From Gammaproteobacteria bacterium (GTDB taxonomy: Bacteria > Pseudomonadota > Gammaproteobacteria > Ga0077536), in the NCBI GenBank assembly GCA_024235015.1, contig JACKNG010000008.1:1-64000 (forward strand): 64,000 nucleotides of DNA, given 5' to 3'. This document shows, piece after piece, positions 59,918 to 64,000 of this stretch. Positions within the stretch are counted from its first letter, which is position 1, and each line of letters opens with the position of its first letter. The notes beneath the pieces were generated by a model. The model made no database searches. It was not told the origin of the DNA and was given only the letters and a program-made list of their open reading frames with translations. The translations under genes and the position numbers were made by a program.

Positions 59918-62389
59918 TCACAGCCGCAGGCGCAGTCCCACCCAGCCGCCGCGCGGCGCGCCGGCGCCGAGGAACACGGGGCTGGTGTCGGCCAGGCCGG
60001 GTACGATCTCGCTGGGGTCCTCGCCGAGCAGTCCGAAATTCTCATAGTCGGCGTCGAACAGGTTGGTCACCCGGGCGAACAGCTCGAGACGCGGATTGAT
60101 GGCGTAGGTACCGCGCAGGTTGACCAGGGTGTACCCGTCGATCTCGCCGAGCTGGTTGGACTCGTCACCGCGCAGGTACTGCCCGGCGTTGTAGATGACC
60201 TCCAGGCCCAAGCGCAGATTCCATGGCAACTGGTAATCGCCACTGAACTTGAACTGGTGATCGGGGATGCCGGGGATGCGATCGCCGGCCGTGACGCTGA
60301 TCTCGCCGTTGCCGTCGGCCAGGGGGTGATTCGGGCTGAGCACCTGGAAATCGTCTTCGAACGTCGCGCGCACGTAGCTGTAGGCAATGGCCCAGTCGAA
60401 CTCGCCGAGGGCGCCGGCGAAAGCCGATTCGAAGCCCTCGCGGCGGGTCTCGTCGACATTGGCGAACAGCCCGGTGCCGCGACCCGTGGTCTGGAAGATG
60501 ATGTCGTCCTGGTTGTTGGTGCGGAAATAGCCGAGGCGGTGCGCGATGCCGTGCCACTCACCGCGCACCCCGAACTCGACGGTCCTGGCGACGACGTCGT
60601 CGAGCGGCGGGTCGGCGAGGAAGGCGTTGGGCAGGCGACACTCGAAGTTGACGTCGTTGGGATCGTCGCCGCGGGCCACGGCGAAGGCCTGGGCTACCTG
60701 GAACACGCCCTCGTTGCAGGCCAGCTCGATCGGTGTCGGCGCCCGCGAGGATTCGCTGTAACTGGCATAGACGTTGTGAGCCGGCGTGAGGTCGAAGGTC
60801 CCGCCGACGGTCGGATTGAAGCGACTGAAACCGTGATCGCCGTTCAGCTCCGGACGCGCGCCGGAGCGGTCGCGCAGACGCACGTCGGTGTCGTTGTAGC
60901 GCATGCCGAGCGTCAGCGTGAAACGCTCGGTGACGTCGAAGGCGTCGAGGAAATACGCACTCCAGGTTCGTGTCGAGGTCGCAACGTGGGTCGCCTCTTC
61001 GTCGAGGAAGGTGCCGACACCGAGTCCGGCAGTGCTGCGCGTCAGCGGGTCGAGGTTCGCCAGTTCGGTGACCGAGTCGAAGTCGGCCTCGCCCTTGAAA
61101 TAGCCGACCCCGGCAATGAACCGGTTGGCCCTCGCGAACAGGTCCTGGTCGAAGCTGAACTGCAGGTCGAAGCCGTAGCTCTGCTGCTGCCGGCGCGAGA
61201 TATTGTTGATCGCGGCATCACTGAGAACGCCGCTGCCGCTGGTCTCGGCTTCGCCGAGATTGAATTCATCGCCGCCGGCAAGCGCATTGAGGCGCGCTTC
61301 GAGCGCCGCGACGTCGGCAACGCCGAGGGCATTACCTGCGCAGACATCGTCGCCGTCGAGCCCGAGATCCTCGAGGTCATCCTCTTCCAGGCCCTCGACG
61401 AGGAACTCGCCCGCGCCCAGTTCGCACAGCGCCAGCTCGGAACCGTCGCCATTGAACGAGTGGGTGTCGTTGTCACGGTAGAAGCCGTTGAGGTTGGCGC
61501 GGACGACCTCGCTGAAAGCATGTTCGCCGTTGAAGGTGAACATCGTCATCTCGTTATCGGTGATATCGGGCGCGGTGAATATCGCGTCGCGATCGACGGC
61601 GAGCAGGCCGACCGGCGCGGCGCCGTTGCCGGTGAGGTCGGTATCGCCGTACTGCAGGTTGAGATCGGCGGATGTGTCGGCGTCGCGATAGCTCAGGCTG
61701 CCGTAGACGTTGAGCGCGTCGGAGGCGGACCGGTCGCGCCAGCCGTCTTCCTCGAAATAGTTGACGTTGACGTAGTAGCCGAACGTGCCGTTGTTGGCGC
61801 CGCTCTCCACGCTGGTCGCCACCCGCTGCCAGGCGCCGCCGTAGACCTCGGCGGCGTGGCCCTCGAAATTGAAGCCGTTCTTCATCTGTATGCTGAGCGC
61901 GCCGCCCAGCGTGTTGAGGCCGAACAGCGGGTTGCTGCCACCGACCAGCTGGATGCTGTGGATGGCCGATTCCGGCACCAGGTCCCAGTTGACCGCGTCG
62001 CCGAGCGGTTCGTTGATGCGTGCGCCGTTCTGGAACACCGCCACGCCCTGTGACAGGCCGAGCAGCGGCGAGGCGGCGTAGCCGCGGTATTGCACGTCCG
62101 GTTGCAGCGGGTTGTTCTGCGCCGAATTGATGTTCACGCTGCCGAGGTTGGCGCCCATGAAGTCGGTCAGGTCCACGCTCTGGCTGCGCTCGAGCGCATC
62201 GGCATCCGCGCTCTGGACGTTGAAGGGCAACTTGCCGGCATCCAGCCCCGGGCCGCCACTCGGCGTGGCGGCGACCACGACGACCTCCTCGTCGAAGCCG
62301 GCGCCCTCGGCCGCCAGCGCGGGCGCGGCGACGAGTGCGCTGGCAGCACCGGCAATAGCGATGTTCAGGCTGAAACGGAATACGTGCAT
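59918..62389 (-). CDS. TonB-dependent outer-membrane receptor
   Basis: An 823-residue receptor. Signal peptide to about residue 27, then a TonB-box-like EEVVVVA, a plug domain (about 50-160, VDLTDFMGANLGSVNIN, NPLFGLNTLGGALSIQMK), and a 22-strand barrel to the C-terminus GLRLRL. An acidic extracellular stretch (about 355-380, GLEEDDLEDLGLDGDDVC) could bind cations. Substrate unknown. Its place beside PQQ-system proteins suggests uptake of a metal, such as a lanthanide for XoxF-like enzymes, or of PQQ, but nothing in the sequence settles it. ATG 62389. Confidence 0.9.
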   Translation of the reverse strand: MHVFRFSLNIAIAGAASALVAAPALAAEGAGFDEEVVVVAATPSGGPGLDAGKLPFNVQSADADALERSQSVDLTDFMGANLGSVNINSAQNNPLQPDVQYRGYAASPLLGLSQGVAVFQNGARINEPLGDAVNWDLVPESAIHSIQLVGGSNPLFGLNTLGGALSIQMKNGFNFEGHAAEVYGGAWQRVATSVESGANNGTFGYYVNVNYFEEDGWRDRSASDALNVYGSLSYRDADTSADLNLQYGDTDLTGNGAAPVGLLAVDRDAIFTAPDITDNEMTMFTFNGEHAFSEVVRANLNGFYRDNDTHSFNGDGSELALCELGAGEFLVEGLEEDDLEDLGLDGDDVCAGNALGVADVAALEARLNALAGGDEFNLGEAETSGSGVLSDAAINNISRRQQQSYGFDLQFSFDQDLFARANRFIAGVGYFKGEADFDSVTELANLDPLTRSTAGLGVGTFLDEEATHVATSTRTWSAYFLDAFDVTERFTLTLGMRYNDTDVRLRDRSGARPELNGDHGFSRFNPTVGGTFDLTPAHNVYASYSESSRAPTPIELACNEGVFQVAQAFAVARGDDPNDVNFECRLPNAFLADPPLDDVVARTVEFGVRGEWHGIAHRLGYFRTNNQDDIIFQTTGRGTGLFANVDETRREGFESAFAGALGEFDWAIAYSYVRATFEDDFQVLSPNHPLADGNGEISVTAGDRIPGIPDHQFKFSGDYQLPWNLRLGLEVIYNAGQYLRGDESNQLGEIDGYTLVNLRGTYAINPRLELFARVTNLFDADYENFGLLGEDPSEIVPGLADTSPVFLGAGAPRGGWVGLRLRL

Positions 62390-62570
62390 GGAGAACCCCG
62401 GGTACGATGGCGCGTTGCCGACCGCGGCGATTCTAGAAGTGTCGCGGCGCCGGTCAGAGGGATTGCGGCGCGACATCGCCGGGAATACTTCCCGAGTGTC
62501 GGCCCGCTGCGCGCTCGGACCGGCGTGGGCGGACGTGGTGTGGGGGCGAGCGCTGCGCGGCGCCGTCCGT

Positions 62571-63212
62571 TCAGGCGTTGACGATACCGTGACGTATGGC
62601 GAGCCGCGCCAGCTCCGCCGCCGTGCCGACCTCGAGCTTGGACTTGATCTGGGTCGAGTAGTTGGCAATCGTCTTGTAGCTCAACGACAGGCGCTGCGAG
62701 ATCTCGTTGACGCTGAGCCCCTCGGCGAGCAGGCAGCAGATCTCGAACTCGCGGGTCGACAGGCCGTCGAAAGGCGAATCGCCGCCCTTGGTCTTCTGGA
62801 AGGCGAGGCGCTGGGCGATGTCCGGATCGATGTAGATGTTGCCGTTGGCAATCTGGCGCACCGCCTCGACCAGTTCGACCGGTGCGCTGCTCTTGCCGAT
62901 GTAGCCGCGCGCCCCGGCCTGTAGGGCCTGCTCCACGAAAACCGTGTCCTCGTGCATGCTGAAGGCGAGGATGCGCGCGTCGGACTGCCGCGCGACGATG
63001 CGCCGGATCGCCTCCAGCCCGCCGATACCCGGCAGGCTCAGGTCCATGATGACGACGTCGGGGGCATGCTCGACGAACTGCCGGCAGGCGGCCTCGCCGT
63101 TCTCCGCCTCGGCGACCACGCGCAGGTCGGCCTGGTTCTCCAGCAGCGTACGGAAGCCGGCACGCACGACGGCGTGGTCGTCGACCAGCAGGATGCGCAT
63201 CGCGGAACTCAT
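62571..63212 (-). CDS. NarL/LuxR-type response regulator
   Basis: A 213-residue regulator. The receiver domain has Asp57 (VVIMDLSLPG) as phosphoacceptor and Lys near 106 (GYIGKSSA). A LuxR helix-turn-helix lies at about 150-210 (LSTREFEICCLLAEGLSVNE, TIANYSTQIKSKLEV). Similar regulators control quinoprotein alcohol dehydrogenase genes in Pseudomonas. It overlaps the kinase gene by 4 bases and is downstream of it. It may control the neighbouring aor and PQQ genes. Confidence 0.95.
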   Translation of the reverse strand: MSSAMRILLVDDHAVVRAGFRTLLENQADLRVVAEAENGEAACRQFVEHAPDVVIMDLSLPGIGGLEAIRRIVARQSDARILAFSMHEDTVFVEQALQAGARGYIGKSSAPVELVEAVRQIANGNIYIDPDIAQRLAFQKTKGGDSPFDGLSTREFEICCLLAEGLSVNEISQRLSLSYKTIANYSTQIKSKLEVGTAAELARLAIRHGIVNA

Positions 63213-64000
63213 GCTTCGCTACTCCGGACGAGGTTGCCGGCCAGGGGTACGCGCACCTCGATGCGCGTGCCATCCTGCGGCCGGCTGGTGAGCGACCAGC
63301 TGCCGTTCAGCGCAGTCACCCGCTCGCCGATACCGCGCAGGCCGAGACCGCGGCGCACGCGGTCGGGATCGAAACCGATGCCATTGTCCGAGATTGCAAG
63401 GTGCAGTGTCGAGGCACCGTCGCCGTCCTGGTCGAGTTCGAGCACCACCCGCACCGCACTCGCCGCGGCATGGCGGGCGACGTTGGTCAGCGCTTCCTGC
63501 ACGACGCGGTAGACGGCGATGCGGGCGTCGGCATCGAACGCCGGCAAGGTCCGCGGGCAGACGTTCTCGCAGAAACAATCCTCGTGGCGCGCGTTCCAGT
63601 CGTCGATCATCAGGCCGAGGGCGGCGACCAGGCCGAGTTCGTCCAGGACCACCGGGTGCAGGCGCGTCATCATGTCGCGCACGCGGGCGTAGATGTCCGA
63701 CGACACCTCGGTGATGGTCGCCGCGCGCGCCGCCAGTTCGGCATCGGCGCGCTCGCCGATCGACACCGCCAGCGCCTTGATCGCGGTGATCGACTGGCCC
63801 AGTTCGTCGTGCAGTTCGTGGGCGAGGTAGCGGCGCTCTTCCTCCTGGATGGCGATGGCGCGTTGCGCCAGCGCGGCATTGTCACGCTCGGCTCGCCCCA
63901 GTGCGCCGGCCATGTCGTTGAAGCGCGCGATGATGGCATCGATGTCGGGGATGCCGCTGGGCGGCAGGCGTTCGTGGTAGCGGCCGTGCTCGACCCCTTC
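63209..64000 (-). CDS. Sensor histidine kinase, HisKA_3 type (N-terminus outside the window)
   Basis: Partial: open to the window end, 263 residues visible. A HAMP-like end is followed by the coiled helix and the H-box EEERRYLAHELHDELGQSI with the phospho-accepting His, then the ATPase domain (VYRVVQEALTNVARHA N-box, ISDNGIGFD G1-box, GLGLRGIGERV G2-box). This is the NarX/ErcS-like subfamily that pairs with LuxR-type regulators. Its sensor part is missing here. It is transcribed ahead of the response regulator. Confidence 0.92.
   Translation of the reverse strand, partial: EGVEHGRYHERLPPSGIPDIDAIIARFNDMAGALGRAERDNAALAQRAIAIQEEERRYLAHELHDELGQSITAIKALAVSIGERADAELAARAATITEVSSDIYARVRDMMTRLHPVVLDELGLVAALGLMIDDWNARHEDCFCENVCPRTLPAFDADARIAVYRVVQEALTNVARHAAASAVRVVLELDQDGDGASTLHLAISDNGIGFDPDRVRRGLGLRGIGERVTALNGSWSLTSRPQDGTRIEVRVPLAGNLVRSSEA

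Noticed and set aside
1..64000. CRISPR array, prophage, insertion sequence or tRNA gene
   Set aside because: No direct repeat series, no transposase or phage protein, and no tRNA-like cloverleaf found in the gaps on reading both strands; a covariance-model scan would be needed to be certain for tRNA.

Overview
The window is very GC-rich DNA (estimated by eye, not counted) with dense gene packing and many ATGA or GTGA start/stop overlaps. It comes from a Gram-negative bacterium: there is a TonB receptor, a porin, an Lpp-type lipoprotein and an L,D-transpeptidase. The gene set (xseB-ispA, HrpA, AmpG, Hsp15, IspA, MoaA-E) fits a gammaproteobacterium. I cannot name the species. I see no tRNA, rRNA, insertion sequence, prophage or CRISPR array.

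Layout. 1-7 kb holds housekeeping genes: xseB (cut off), ispA, mazG, an HNH protein, a small secreted protein, an Lpp-like lipoprotein, an L,D-transpeptidase, a DUF423 protein, a phytase-esterase-like protein and moaB. 7.0-11.7 kb is hslR followed by a MoxR ATPase / DUF58 / transglutaminase operon. 11.7-19.7 kb, all on the minus strand, holds an unknown protein, an AhpD-like/Rieske fusion, a CPA2 antiporter, HrpA and a DASS transporter. 19.8-23.3 kb holds a PP2C phosphatase joined through a membrane span to a SUMF1-like domain, an Arg/Tyr-rich secreted protein and threonine aldolase. 23.3-28.9 kb is an SMP-30 lactonase-like gene divergent from a coxMSLG-type molybdenum hydroxylase operon. 29-33.3 kb holds DUF1499, AmiS/UreI, a COG1237-type metallo-beta-lactamase-fold protein, a phosphoesterase and AmpG.

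33.5-46.5 kb is a cofactor region. It contains moaA, tungstate-type ABC transporter genes (tupB, tupC), mobA, mobB and moeA. A pqqB-moaE-moaD operon follows, then moaC. Next is an operon of DUF447, MfnB-like (DUF556) and pterin carbinolamine dehydratase genes plus a hydrolase, divergent from pqqA-C-D-E. 46.5-53.5 kb holds folP, a proline iminopeptidase, a SHOCT-domain protein, a porin and a TPR-sulfotransferase. 53.6-57.6 kb is a tungsten aldehyde oxidoreductase operon: a polyferredoxin, the tungstopterin subunit, an FAD/NAD subunit and a MoaD-like protein. 57.9-64 kb holds two PQQ-catabolism-associated periplasmic proteins, a TonB receptor and a NarL-type two-component pair, the kinase being cut by the window end.

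Read together, the window looks like the cofactor and downstream half of a PQQ-dependent alcohol oxidation system. PQQ would serve a periplasmic quinoprotein alcohol dehydrogenase that is not in the window. The tungsten enzyme would oxidise the resulting aldehyde to acid with reduction of ferredoxin or NAD. The Moco genes and tupBC would supply metal-pterin cofactor to it and to the coxMSL-type enzyme. MfnB, DUF447 and COG1237-type proteins hint at methanofuran/tetrahydromethanopterin C1 chemistry as well. This functional link is inference from gene neighbourhood; the individual family assignments rest on motifs visible in the sequence.
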